From: Desulfobacterales bacterium
GTDB lineage: Bacteria > Desulfobacterota > Desulfobacteria > Desulfobacterales > JAEINQ01
DNA length: 64,000 nt
Direction: 5' to 3'
Assembly: GCA_016342285.1 (NCBI GenBank)
Contig: JAEINQ010000024.1
Span: 1-64,000, forward strand
The notes beneath the pieces were generated by a model. That model ran no database searches, was not told the origin of the DNA, and worked only from the letters and a program-made list of their open reading frames with translations. Position numbers and translations under genes: made by a program. This document shows, piece after piece, positions 36,174 to 44,490 of this stretch. Every line of letters starts with the position of its first letter. Positions within the stretch are counted from its first letter, which is position 1.

Positions 36174-37241
36174 ATGTCGGCTTTTGAAGAAACCCGCGGA
36201 AGATGGTATCTGCAACACGGATTTCGACACCATCTGCTCGTCCTCCAGTCCCTGATTTTTGCCCTTCTCCTGGCGGTGATTCTGTATATTTTCCAACGAA
36301 ACGGTGTTGCCCTTGAGGCCTCCCAACTATTGCTGGTGGCCATGGTCCTGTTGTTGGTGCTGGCCGGAATGATGAGGCTTTGCCAGCTTTTCGACCGGTT
36401 TTTCGGACTTGCCGTGCTGGTGGAGGAAACCGGCATGTCACAAAAAAAAGGGGACGCCGGGCAACCCGACGCAGGAGAACCGCGGCAGATCTCTTTTTCG
36501 TTCAACCGCCTCATGCAACGGTTCGAAATGGACCTCAATTTTTTGGTCGGTGATATCGCCGAGACCCTGTCGTCTACCTGTAAAAACATTCGGTTTCAAA
36601 AGCGGTTGGCAGCGCATCTACCGGCGGTCGTTGCCGATCCGGGGCAGATGACCCAGGTGATGATGAATGTGATGCTCAATGCCACTGAGGCCATGGCCAA
36701 GGGTGGAGACCTTGTTATCGAGACGGCGCGGGTGACGCCTGCCGATGCCCCTTCAGACGGCTTTCAGACGGTGCATGAAACCGATGTGCGGCTGATGGTT
36801 ACCGATACGGGTACGGGGATGGACAGTGCCTCCGAGGCCGACCCCAGAGAAGCGGCAGCCCGAGGGGAGGCGACGGTGTTGATGGTAGATGACGAGGAAA
36901 TCGTTCTCGAGGTTGGGGCCATGATGCTTCGCAGCCTGGGATACCGGGTTTTTGAAGCGTCCAATGGCAGGCAGGCATTGGAAATTATGCGGCGGGAGCA
37001 GGACCATATTGATCTGGTTGTTTTGGATATGATCATGCCGGAGATGTCCGGTGAAGCGGTTTTTGAACGCCTGCGGGCGGTGAAGCCGGGGGTTCGGATT
37101 CTGCTCTCCAGTGGGTACGCCCGGGAAGGGCAGGCCGATCAGCTCCTGGCTCGAGGCTGTGACGGTTTCTTGCAAAAACCCTTTGGACGCGCGGAACTGG
37201 GCAAGGCCATATCGGAGATAATCGACGTGGCGGAAGGGTAA
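36174..37241 (+). CDS. Truncated hybrid kinase: two TM helices, partial HATPase, REC
   Basis: A 355-residue protein with two TM helices (about residues 20-45 and 52-80). An ATPase N box (MNVMLNATEAMAKGG) and a G1-like VTDTGTGMD follow, and then the receiver starts almost at once (TVLMVDDEE; phospho-acceptor Asp285). The F and G2 boxes, about 80 residues, are missing, as is any HisKA His. It is therefore unlikely to be a kinase; the receiver may still take phosphate from another protein. AAGGAG supports the start at 36174. The reading frame is intact, so this is a deletion derivative rather than an obvious pseudogene. Confidence 0.75.
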   Translation: MSAFEETRGRWYLQHGFRHHLLVLQSLIFALLLAVILYIFQRNGVALEASQLLLVAMVLLLVLAGMMRLCQLFDRFFGLAVLVEETGMSQKKGDAGQPDAGEPRQISFSFNRLMQRFEMDLNFLVGDIAETLSSTCKNIRFQKRLAAHLPAVVADPGQMTQVMMNVMLNATEAMAKGGDLVIETARVTPADAPSDGFQTVHETDVRLMVTDTGTGMDSASEADPREAAARGEATVLMVDDEEIVLEVGAMMLRSLGYRVFEASNGRQALEIMRREQDHIDLVVLDMIMPEMSGEAVFERLRAVKPGVRILLSSGYAREGQADQLLARGCDGFLQKPFGRAELGKAISEIIDVAEG

Positions 37242-37246
37242 ATAAT

Positions 37247-37267
37247 CCCGGTCCAGGGGACCTGGGT
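37247..37267. terminator. Hairpin between convergent genes
   Basis: CCCGGTCC/GGACCTGGG around AGG forms a short GC-rich stem between the REC protein stop and the convergent acyl-CoA synthetase stop. No U-tract is present, so this is only a candidate. Confidence 0.35.
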
Positions 37268-37285
37268 CTTCGGGTTGCCCTGGCA

Positions 37286-39229
37286 TTAAGCTTCGTACAT
37301 CTGATCAATTTTTCCAGCATAGTCTTCGACGATCACCCGCTTTTTGGTTTTCTGGGTCGGTGTGATGCGGCCGTTTTCCTCGGTGAAGCGATCGGCAATA
37401 ATGGTGTAACGTTTGATTTTCTCCCAGTGTTCCAACCTTTCGTTGGCCGCCTGCACCTCCTGGTCGATCATCTCCCGCAGCAGGGAATGGTCGATGAAAT
37501 CGTCTCCGACCGCGGTGTAAATCGGCACGCCGGTGGCCTTGGACCATCGGATTCGGCCCTTGTCATAGGCAATGCCTTTCTTGTCGAACAGGTCGATGAA
37601 GGTGCCAAAATTGGGCACGATGAGCGCTGAAATGAAATTTCGCTCGTCGCCGATCACAAAAACCTGCTCGATCACGCTGCTGGTTGAAAACAGGCCCTCG
37701 ATCTTGGCCGGGGCGATGTTTTTCCCTACAGCGGTGCAGATGATCGCTTTCTTTCGGTCCACGAGGCGAAAATAGCCGTCATCGCTGAATTCCACCAGGT
37801 CCCCGGTTCGAAACCAGCCGTCCTCGGTGAACACCTGTGCATTTTCCTCCGGCAGATTGAGGTACCCCTTGAACACCCCGGCGCCGGAGATTTCCAGTTC
37901 GCCGTCGGCGGCGATCCTCGACCATCCGCCATTGGCGTTGCAGCCGATGTATCCCGGCTTGCATGCGCCCAGGGGGTTAAGGATGCAGGCGTTACAGCTT
38001 TCCGTTGATCCGTATCCTTCCACCACGGCCAGGCCGATGGTGTAATAGAATTCGAGCAGTTCCGGTGCAATGGCGGCACTGGCCGAAAAGGCGAAGCGGA
38101 AACGGTTGCCGAAAAGTCCCCGGATTTTGTCAAACAGCCGGTCAGCGATCCGGAATTTCAAACGCAGCCAGGGCGATAGACGTCCGGCCAGATCCAGGGT
38201 CGGCGACATGTCGTAACGGCCGAGTTCGTCTCTTCGATGCTTTTTTGCCGCTTCCCCGACACCGAGGGCCCAGTCGAAAATCGCTCGGCCCAGACGGCTT
38301 TGCGCCATTTTTTGCTGAAAGGTGATGTAAATTTTTTCATACAGGCGGGGCACACAGTTGATCCAGGTGGGGTTGTATTTTTGCATATCCTCCAACAGGG
38401 TGCCCGGCTTGTCCGCATAGGCGATGGACGCTCCCCGCAGAACGGCCAGCATCTGGCAGGAGCCTCGTTCGAAGATGTGGGCCAGGGGCAGAAAACAGAG
38501 GGTGCGGTCGTTTTCATCCACCACCATGCCGTTGCGCTCAAAGGATTCGATCACCCCTTCCAGGCGCGACGAGATGCTCCACTGGGTCAGGGGAACGCCT
38601 TTGCTGCGTCCGCTGGTCCCGGATGTGTACAAAATCGTGCAGATATCTTCCAGGCCGACCCCCTGACGCCGCTGGGTGAGCACACCCGGATTGGCTTGTT
38701 CCCAGGCCTTGCCTTGTTCGATCAGTTCCCCAAGTCCGATGACCGGCTCATCAACGCTGCGAAACGCCAGGTCCATAACAATGATTTTTTCAAGGATCGG
38801 TGGATCTTTCAGAAAGGGTCGAACGCTTTCCAGAATGGCTTCGTCTCCGGCAAACAGGACGTGACAGTCGGCATCGTTTAGAATATAGGCCACTTCGCCG
38901 CTGGAAAGGGTTGGATAAATGGCCACGCTGGTTGCCCCGCTGCAGGTCAGGGCCAGGTCCACCTGGGTCCAGTGGGCGCCCGAAGGGGCCATGATAGCCA
39001 CCCGGTCTTTTTGCTTCAAGCCCAGACTCAACAGGCCAGAGCCGATTGCTTCGGCCCGCCGCCGTAAGGCGGACCATGTCATGCGGCCGTGGTGGTCTTC
39101 GTGATACAGAGCGGGGTTGAAGAGTTGGGCGGTTCGGTCCGGGAACCGGTCGCAGGTTTCATAAAAAGACTGGGGAATGGTCTTGAGTTCCTTTTCCATC
39201 CAGCGCCAGGATTCCTTGATCTCAACCAT
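37286..39229 (-). CDS. Long-chain acyl-CoA synthetase (ACSL-like)
   Basis: A 647-residue AMP-forming synthetase with LYTSGTSGRSKGVPLTQ, FLPLAHIFERG, VEGYGSTESCNA, FRTGDLVEFSDDGYFRLVDRKK and a C-terminal TPTQKTKKR Lys. It belongs to the eukaryote-like long-chain branch, distinct from the 6697 and 22541 genes. The ATG at 39229 follows GGAGGAA; the first 49 codons of the longer frame are rejected. It is a single gene with no beta-oxidation neighbours. Confidence 0.9.
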   Translation of the reverse strand: MVEIKESWRWMEKELKTIPQSFYETCDRFPDRTAQLFNPALYHEDHHGRMTWSALRRRAEAIGSGLLSLGLKQKDRVAIMAPSGAHWTQVDLALTCSGATSVAIYPTLSSGEVAYILNDADCHVLFAGDEAILESVRPFLKDPPILEKIIVMDLAFRSVDEPVIGLGELIEQGKAWEQANPGVLTQRRQGVGLEDICTILYTSGTSGRSKGVPLTQWSISSRLEGVIESFERNGMVVDENDRTLCFLPLAHIFERGSCQMLAVLRGASIAYADKPGTLLEDMQKYNPTWINCVPRLYEKIYITFQQKMAQSRLGRAIFDWALGVGEAAKKHRRDELGRYDMSPTLDLAGRLSPWLRLKFRIADRLFDKIRGLFGNRFRFAFSASAAIAPELLEFYYTIGLAVVEGYGSTESCNACILNPLGACKPGYIGCNANGGWSRIAADGELEISGAGVFKGYLNLPEENAQVFTEDGWFRTGDLVEFSDDGYFRLVDRKKAIICTAVGKNIAPAKIEGLFSTSSVIEQVFVIGDERNFISALIVPNFGTFIDLFDKKGIAYDKGRIRWSKATGVPIYTAVGDDFIDHSLLREMIDQEVQAANERLEHWEKIKRYTIIADRFTEENGRITPTQKTKKRVIVEDYAGKIDQMYEA

Positions 39230-39449
39230 TAACATTCCTCCAAGGCCATCAAGCGGCAATCTCGATTGTATAGCGGTCTCCCATGGTTGCTTCCCGCTCA
39301 GTTGAAGCCGGCAGGTTTTCCAGAAACCGCCACGTGGGGTCACTGACACAAAATGAAAGTGATTCTTAAAAATCAAGCAATCTTTTCTTAATGCGCCTCC
39401 TCAGAAATAGCAAATCTTTTTGCCGATTGCCGAAACGCCCTGCTTGACC

Positions 39450-39632
39450 GGGGGGGTGGGGGGGGGCTTGTCAGGCCCCTGGTGGCTCACTCTAACTTGA
39501 AGCCACCACTTTAAGTGGTGGATCCGGAAAGGTTTGCCCGTTCCGGGGGAGAGAAGGTCTAAGTGGATATTGGACATTGAGCCCCCCTGTGGGGGACCTC
39601 CTGAGGCCACCCGCTCTACGGGTGGGCCTCGC
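39450..39632. repeat. Composite repeat: G-tract, CCACCACTT hairpin and family C copy 2
   Basis: A G-rich tract (39450-39468) is followed by the hairpin CCACCACTTTAAGTGGTGG (39504-39522), a GATATTGGACATTG fragment of family A type, and family C (CCCCCCTGTGGGGG, CTTGAGGCCACCC-like, CGGGTGG). The same module order occurs inverted at 62420-62585. Confidence 0.6.
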
Positions 39633-39641
39633 TTTTTCCCG

Positions 39642-39893
39642 TCAGTCCCCATCAGCGGCTTTTCGGGCCGCAAGCGCCATGGCCACCTGATCCTTCCACT
39701 GGGTCGCCGACAAGGCCCAGCGACGGCGCTGGTCGGGGTCCGGGTCCCGATGGAAGGCCGAGCGCAGTTCGCCGACGCTCATGCAGTCGTAGCAGTATGC
39801 CGCAAAGGAGTCGTCCCGGAGAAAGACCGAGGGGCTGGTCTCAGGGGATCGGAATATCAGGGCTTTCAAGTCATCGAGGGTATCGGCATACAT
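39642..39893 (-). CDS. Small hypothetical protein
   Basis: 83 residues starting MYADTLDDLKALIF and containing a CYDCMS motif and a Trp-rich C-terminal half (RRRWALSATQWKDQVA). It is acidic at the start and basic at the end, with no TM or signal peptide. AGGA lies 10 nt upstream of the ATG. I do not recognise a family. The family C repeat ends 10 bp past its stop. Confidence 0.5.
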   Translation of the reverse strand: MYADTLDDLKALIFRSPETSPSVFLRDDSFAAYCYDCMSVGELRSAFHRDPDPDQRRRWALSATQWKDQVAMALAARKAADGD

Positions 39894-40119
39894 GGGATCT
39901 GTCGGTCCTCACTTCCAAAGGGCGATCTGCGCGTCAATAAAGCCGTTTGAAGCCACGGAAAGAAAGCGGCCATTTGAGCGCATCCGTGCCGTTTCTCCCA
40001 AAGCCATTCAGGGGGGGAAGATAGATGATAATGACTTGGAGGTCAATGGGCGTGGAATCTTTACGGGGAGGATGGGTGGGCGGTCGGCGTCAGACGGCGA
40101 CCGCCGCCTTCCCGTCTGT

Positions 40120-40560
40120 TCAGCTTTCCGGTGGGGTTTTCATCTTGCGATCCTTCATGGAAAATTCCAGGACGATCTGTCCCCATCCGCCGCAGCGGAT
40201 TCCGACGTCGTGGCAGGCCACCCGTTTGAAACGCATGCCGTTGGGGTCGGCACCGGCGTAAAAGAGTTCGTTTCCGGCATGCACCGCAGAGGCAAACGCC
40301 TTGAGGGCATAAACGCAGATCCGCTTCGGTCCGCGGGTGGTCAACAGATTTCCGGCCCCGTCAAAATAGAACCGGTCCCCCACGCGGTGACGGCTGTTGC
40401 AGCCGTGGGAATGGACCACTTCGGCGATGATGGTCTGATTCATCAGTTCCGGGGCCTTGTCCATCACTTCCTGGTTTCTCGGGTTCTTTTCAAAGAGGGA
40501 AATTTCTTCGTCGCTGTAGCCTAAATGGTCCTGAATCAAACGGGACAGGGCTGGGTCCAT
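40120..40560 (-). CDS. TIGR04076-like conserved hypothetical protein
   Basis: A 146-residue soluble protein. The core IIAEVVHSHGCNSRHRVGDRF, then RICVYALKAFASAV, and RVACHDVGIRCGGWGQIVLEF resembles the short TIGR04076 family (C-x-x-GH-x-VGD pattern, Cys near the end), whose function is unknown. It has an extra N-terminal helix of about 40 residues (MDPALSRLIQDHLGYSDEE). AAGGAG precedes the ATG. It lies downstream of the ECF sigma gene on the same strand, with a family C repeat in between. Confidence 0.65.
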   Translation of the reverse strand: MDPALSRLIQDHLGYSDEEISLFEKNPRNQEVMDKAPELMNQTIIAEVVHSHGCNSRHRVGDRFYFDGAGNLLTTRGPKRICVYALKAFASAVHAGNELFYAGADPNGMRFKRVACHDVGIRCGGWGQIVLEFSMKDRKMKTPPES

Positions 40561-40600
40561 GGTGGGCTCCTTCTTGTCTATGGATATTAATCATTTTACC

Positions 40601-40652
40601 CTTCTCTGGGGGGCTTCTTGAGGCCACCCGCTCTTCGGGTAGAGACTCACGG
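40601..40652. repeat. Family C repeat, copy 3
   Basis: TCTGGGGGGCTTCTTGAGGC followed by CACCCGCTCTTCGGGTAGAG and ACTCACGG. It contains the stop codon of the sigma factor gene (complement of TCA at 40647). Confidence 0.65.
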
Positions 40653-41459
40653 ATGGCCTGGCGTTGCCAGCAAACGCTTGACCATCGGGGCAAAGGCCTC
40701 TGGCGGACGTCGCGGCGGATAGGTATCAAAGAGTGTGGCGATGCGTTGGAGATCATTGAGATTCGCCATCCGGTCTTCCAGGCCTTTGCCCACAGGGGCA
40801 AAAAAGATTCGGCCGGCGTAAGCGGGGTGTTTCGGATCGATCCAGCCTTTTTTTACGTCACTGGGAAGCTGCCGGGTGCATTGACAAGGGTTTTGTGGAT
40901 CGATCAGGCCGCAGTTTTTTTTCATAAAACGGCGCACCCGGGTCCGTCCCCGGGACAGGCGCTGCCTGAAGGCGGCCGGGGTGATGTCAAGAATGAAGGC
41001 CCCTTCTACGCCGGTGACGCCGAAGATATCCCCCAGTACAAAGGCGAGTCGCAGGTCGCGGTTGAGGCAGACCAGAATCGCCTGCATGCAGTTGGACCGA
41101 AGTTCGTCCACCAGCAGGTGCTGCTCCGGGCTGGCCGTTTCGCGGGCCGTGCCCTGTCTCTCGATACCCTCCTCGAAGACCTCAAAGGAGAGACCCATTT
41201 GTTCGATCTTTCGCTGCCGCGTGGTGAGCAGGTGATTGGCCGCGATACGGTAGACCCAGGTGTAAAATGCGCTTTCTCCGCGAAAGCTGCCCATGCGGGT
41301 GATGACTTTGATGAGAATCTCCTGGGCCGCATCCTCGGCATCACTGGGGTGTCCAAGCATGCGAAGGGCCAACTCGTAGACCTTGCCCTGAATCCCTTCA
41401 ACGATGGTCGCCAGGGCCTGCCGGTTTCCCGCCTGTGCCCGGATTACCTCTGTTTCCAT
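40647..41459 (-). CDS. ECF-type RNA polymerase sigma factor with Cys-containing C-terminal extension
   Basis: A 270-residue sigma-70-family regulator. Region 2 is GHPSDAEDAAQEILIKV and FRGESAFYTWVYRIAANH. Region 4 is reduced and diverged (EGAFILDITPAAFRQRLSRGR). An extra C-terminal portion of about 90 residues has CGLIDPQNPCQC, a Cys motif that could bind metal or serve redox control. No anti-sigma gene adjoins it. I prefer Met5 of the longest frame (41459), which has GGGAGA 5-6 nt upstream. Target promoters are unknown. Confidence 0.8.
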   Translation of the reverse strand: METEVIRAQAGNRQALATIVEGIQGKVYELALRMLGHPSDAEDAAQEILIKVITRMGSFRGESAFYTWVYRIAANHLLTTRQRKIEQMGLSFEVFEEGIERQGTARETASPEQHLLVDELRSNCMQAILVCLNRDLRLAFVLGDIFGVTGVEGAFILDITPAAFRQRLSRGRTRVRRFMKKNCGLIDPQNPCQCTRQLPSDVKKGWIDPKHPAYAGRIFFAPVGKGLEDRMANLNDLQRIATLFDTYPPRRPPEAFAPMVKRLLATPGHP

Positions 41460-41619
41460 GGGGTCTCCCATGTTTTGGTTTGAATCGGACGCTTTGTCCC
41501 GGTTCGGCGCGGTTCGTTCCGGGACGTCGCTTTGGATTTTTTACAGGTTAGACCCATTGAAAACGAAACTGTGACATGATTTTTTACAGGCTTGGTCACT
41601 TTAGACCGCCAGGGTCACG

Positions 41620-41702
41620 CCACACGGGTCGGGGTCGGCAACCAGCCCCTTTGCGGGGCAACCCATGGACAAGTCCGCTGGCGTGGAATCTTTGCCGGTA
41701 AA
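41620..41702. repeat. Family B repeat, copy 3
   Basis: CCCCTTTGCGGGG hairpin followed by CAACCCATGGACAAGTCCGC and TGGCGTGGAATCTTTGCC. It is downstream of the 88-residue gene and diverged from the full copy at 24605. Confidence 0.5.
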
Positions 41703-41722
41703 GGGGAAAATCCTGTTACCCA

Positions 41723-41989
41723 TCAACCCAGGTGGCGCCGCATGCGCTGTTCCCACAGCGTTGCATCCAAAACGCAGATGTCTCCCTGATCGTCGCGGGT
41801 GGCGATGACCTTGCCAAACCGGTTCGGGTCAAGATTCGGGCAGGCGATGCCCTCCCATTGGGAAAAATTCGGCTGTGGTGCGATAAACTGATCCAGTTTA
41901 TCGGCAGACACGGTGACGCTAAGGCCCGCGTCCGGCAGGATGATGAAGTCGATCTCTTTTCGGCTATCGTGGACGAAATAGGCTATCAT
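41723..41989 (-). CDS. Small conserved-looking protein downstream of the F0 genes
   Basis: 88 residues, MIAYFVHDSRKEIDFIILPD at the start, FSQWEGIACPNLDPNRFGKV in the middle. Soluble, mixed charge, with no recognised motif. AGGAGG lies 6 nt before the ATG at 41989; the longer frame upstream is not credible. It lies 157 bp after the last F0 gene on the same strand and could be on the same transcript. Confidence 0.6.
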   Translation of the reverse strand: MIAYFVHDSRKEIDFIILPDAGLSVTVSADKLDQFIAPQPNFSQWEGIACPNLDPNRFGKVIATRDDQGDICVLDATLWEQRMRRHLG

Positions 41990-42145
41990 GGCTGGCCTCC
42001 TTTCCTTGAGCGGCCGGGCGGCACTGGCCGTCTCCGGGCGTTCGGGTATTGGATCGGTTCTTGGATAAAAAATCATAATACATGAACGCACGGTTGGCGA
42101 GGTCCAACAGCCCAATTGGTTGGGGGGGGGCGGCAGGGCAGGCAC

Positions 42146-42742
42146 CTATGGGGCGGAAATGGAAGAGACGAACCGATTTGTCCATCGGCGGTTGTCACTG
42201 TCGGTCATCCGGTCGGGAAGGGTGGCGAGTACGGCGTCCATGGCCATATCCACCATTTCGGCCCTCAGGACGGACTTGGCCCCGAGGATGCGGGTTTGCG
42301 TCTGACGCTCGGCACCGACCAACATCATCCGGGCCTGGATTCTGGCTGCCTCGATGATGGCCGCCTTTTCCCGCTTGCCCTCTTGCAGGAGACGCTGGCG
42401 AAGCGTTTCCATCCGGGCATCGCTGGCTGCCAAAGCGGCTTTGGCCTCGGCGACCTCTTTTTCGGCCTTGGCCTTTTCGGTTTCGAGCCGCAGCAGATGG
42501 TTGGCCCAAAGGGATTTCTGATTTCCCAGGAAATTTTTCAATGGGCCTCTTCCGTATTTGATCAACAGAGAGACAAGAATAACGAAATTGATCCAGCGCA
42601 TGGCCAGATCATAGGTCGGCCGCCACTGGTGTGCGTCGCCGGCGGCAAGGGCATTTCCGCCCGTGGCGAGCATTATGAGCATCAGGCCGGCGGCCCAGGG
42701 GGCCAGGTGACGCGGAACCTGCGGCATGCGCCTGCAAATCAT
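42146..42742 (-). CDS. atpF: ATP synthase F0 subunit b (second b-type)
   Basis: A 198-residue stator subunit. An N-terminal hydrophobic stretch (APWAAGLMLIMLATGG) could be a signal peptide. A membrane anchor follows at about residues 50-65 (WINFVILVSLLI), then a long charged amphipathic helix (LRLETEKAKAEKEVAEAKAA) typical of b subunits. It overlaps the preceding b gene by 4 bp (ATGA). It forms, with the other b, a probable b/b' heterodimer that would hold F1. No F1 gene follows it. Confidence 0.85.
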   Translation of the reverse strand: MICRRMPQVPRHLAPWAAGLMLIMLATGGNALAAGDAHQWRPTYDLAMRWINFVILVSLLIKYGRGPLKNFLGNQKSLWANHLLRLETEKAKAEKEVAEAKAALAASDARMETLRQRLLQEGKREKAAIIEAARIQARMMLVGAERQTQTRILGAKSVLRAEMVDMAMDAVLATLPDRMTDSDNRRWTNRFVSSISAP

Positions 42743-43191
42743 GCGGGCCTCCGTTCAATGATCTTTTCCAGGATTGCCATGGCAACGGCCTCTGATTCAA
42801 CCCGAAGCTCCTGGCGGGCCTTGGCCAGATCAACGGCCACCTGGCGTTCCGATTCCTTGCGCCGTTTCACGATTTCCTTTCGGGCATCGGCAATGAGCGT
42901 TGCGGCTTCGGCCTGCCCGGCTTTCAGGGTTTCCTCATTGAGTCGGCGGGCATGGTGCTTGACGTCGGTCTCTCTATCGGTCAACTGGGCCACGAGGTCG
43001 AGCACCTCCTGCTTTGTGCGGCCGATCTCCTGTTTCATCCCTTCCAGGTGGGTCTGTCTTTCATCCATGGCCCGGTTGAGCGGTCGAAACATGATCCGGT
43101 TGATGATCGCAAGAAACACGAGAAAGGAGATCACCACCACTATCAGGGTTTCGTTGATGGTGATCAGTGCGGTCGTTTCGATGATGGTCAT
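42739..43191 (-). CDS. atpF: ATP synthase F0 subunit b
   Basis: A 150-residue b-type stator protein: a short N-terminus, one TM helix (VVVISFLVFLAIINRI, about residues 18-35), then a continuous charged helix with repeated Arg, Glu and Lys (HLEGMKQEIGRTKQEV). No signal peptide. Next to the single-hairpin c gene (14-bp gap) and overlapping the next b gene. The atpB-atpE-atpE-atpF-atpF order puts both b genes in the F0 cluster rather than with F1. Confidence 0.88.
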   Translation of the reverse strand: MTIIETTALITINETLIVVVISFLVFLAIINRIMFRPLNRAMDERQTHLEGMKQEIGRTKQEVLDLVAQLTDRETDVKHHARRLNEETLKAGQAEAATLIADARKEIVKRRKESERQVAVDLAKARQELRVESEAVAMAILEKIIERRPA

Positions 43192-43204
43192 GGGTTCTGA
43201 TCCT

Positions 43205-43453
43205 TCAGACCACGAACAGGAGCAGCAGGGCGATCACCAGGGAATAGATGCCGGTCGACTCCGAAACCGCCTGGCCCACCAGCATGGTCCGGGTCAGCAG
43301 GCCGGCTTCTTTCGGATTTTTCCCGATGGCTTCACAGGCCTTGGCCGCGGCCATCCCTTCACCGATACCCGGGCCGATGGCGCCGAGCCCCATGGAGATC
43401 CCCGCTCCGAGAAGTGCTGCCGCCTTGACGATGTCAACGCCTTCGATTGCCAT
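43205..43453 (-). CDS. atpE: ATP synthase subunit c, single hairpin, Na+-type
   Basis: 82 residues forming one two-helix hairpin with the polar loop KNP. Glu65 is the ion-binding carboxylate. Ser66, Thr67 and Tyr70 match the Na+-site residues of Ilyobacter tartaricus c at the same numbering, and Glu32 stands where that protein has Gln32. This points to Na+ coupling, though H+ cannot be excluded. AGGAGG lies before the ATG. It presumably shares the rotor ring with the four-hairpin c encoded just upstream. Confidence 0.92.
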   Translation of the reverse strand: MAIEGVDIVKAAALLGAGISMGLGAIGPGIGEGMAAAKACEAIGKNPKEAGLLTRTMLVGQAVSESTGIYSLVIALLLLFVV

Positions 43454-43513
43454 TGGTTCCTCCTTTGGCTTTTTCTGGAAAAGCCGGTCCTTTGGGCCGG
43501 ACGACGGCCCGTA

Positions 43514-44488
43514 TCAGATAACGAAAATCAGTACCAGGCTGACCACCATGGCATAGATGGCTGTGGATTGGCTCACCGCCTGCCCCACCAGCATGACGCG
43601 CATGAGATCGCCTGCGTATTCGACGTTTCTGGCCACCCACCGCACCGCTCCTTCGGCCACCATACCGTTGCCGATGCCCGGTCCGATGCCACCGAATCCC
43701 GTGCAGAGTCCGGCACTGAAAAGGGCCGCGGCGGCACTGAGCGAAGGCGACGGTGGATAGGATTTGAAGATCAGAATGAAACTGACCAGGAGTCCGAAGA
43801 CCGAAGGAGTCTGGGACACGGCCTGTCCCACCAGCATGGTGGTGGTGACGTTGGGGGTCGTGTCGGGGTTGCGGGCCACCCCTTCGCAACTCGCACCGGC
43901 GGCGAGGCCGCCGCCGTATCCCGAGCCGATGGCCGCCAGTCCCGTACTCAGACCGGCGCCGATCAGGGCCGCCCAAGTCGGATTTGTCGATGCCGTGCCC
44001 GGGTCCTTGAACATGAGCATCAGGGCAACCACCATGGCAAAGATGGCCGGGGTCTGACAGACCGCGGTACCGATGAGCATGTTGGTGGTCAGGCGTCCGG
44101 TGACCTGGGGCTGCCGGGCAAGGCCCTCGCAGGCTTTTCCGGCCGGAAATCCGGCGCCGATGCCGGACCCTATGGCGCCCAGTCCCATGCACAGGCCGGC
44201 GCCCAACAGAGCGGCCGCGTTGAGCATGGTGGGGGCGGGGATGTCCATGAACAGGAGCAAAATGGCGATGACCAGGGAGAAGATGGAGGCAGACTCGGAT
44301 ATGGCTTGACCGACCAGCATGGTTTTGATGATGTCGCCGGAGACGTCGCTGTTGCGAGAAATAGCTACGGTGGCTTTTGAGGCGGTGTATCCTTCGCCAC
44401 TGGCGGCGCCGATGGCCCCCATCCCCATGGCCACGGCCGCGCCGAGGTAAGCGGCGATCTGTACGGCGGTATGGGCGTCAAGCGTCAT
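43514..44488 (-). CDS. atpE: Four-hairpin fused subunit c with a single conserved carboxylate
   Basis: 324 residues made of four c-type hairpins in tandem (about residues 1-81, 86-162, 168-243 and 247-324), so eight TM helices. Each has the GxGxG-type helix 1 and a polar loop (RNS, RQP, RNP, RNV). The ion-site Glu appears only in hairpin 1 (Glu65, partner Glu32). At the equivalent positions hairpins 2, 3 and 4 have Gln145, Gln226 and Gln307, with Ala112, Gly193 and Asn274 replacing Glu32. Fused c subunits with lost carboxylates occur in V/A-type rotors and Acetobacterium. The frame is open and overlaps nothing, and the start lies 2 bp after the atpB stop. Confidence 0.92.
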   Translation of the reverse strand: MTLDAHTAVQIAAYLGAAVAMGMGAIGAASGEGYTASKATVAISRNSDVSGDIIKTMLVGQAISESASIFSLVIAILLLFMDIPAPTMLNAAALLGAGLCMGLGAIGSGIGAGFPAGKACEGLARQPQVTGRLTTNMLIGTAVCQTPAIFAMVVALMLMFKDPGTASTNPTWAALIGAGLSTGLAAIGSGYGGGLAAGASCEGVARNPDTTPNVTTTMLVGQAVSQTPSVFGLLVSFILIFKSYPPSPSLSAAAALFSAGLCTGFGGIGPGIGNGMVAEGAVRWVARNVEYAGDLMRVMLVGQAVSQSTAIYAMVVSLVLIFVI

Positions 44489-44490
44489 GG

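Noticed and set aside
39401-39673. Small frames translating the repeats (for example LDIEPPCGGP-like)
   Set aside because: They coincide with family A and C repeats and recur only because the repeats recur.
42116-44380. Plus-strand open frame of 754 codons across the F0 genes
   Set aside because: It is antisense to well-supported atpE and atpF genes, has low-complexity composition and no Shine-Dalgarno; the long frame reflects GC-rich codon bias.
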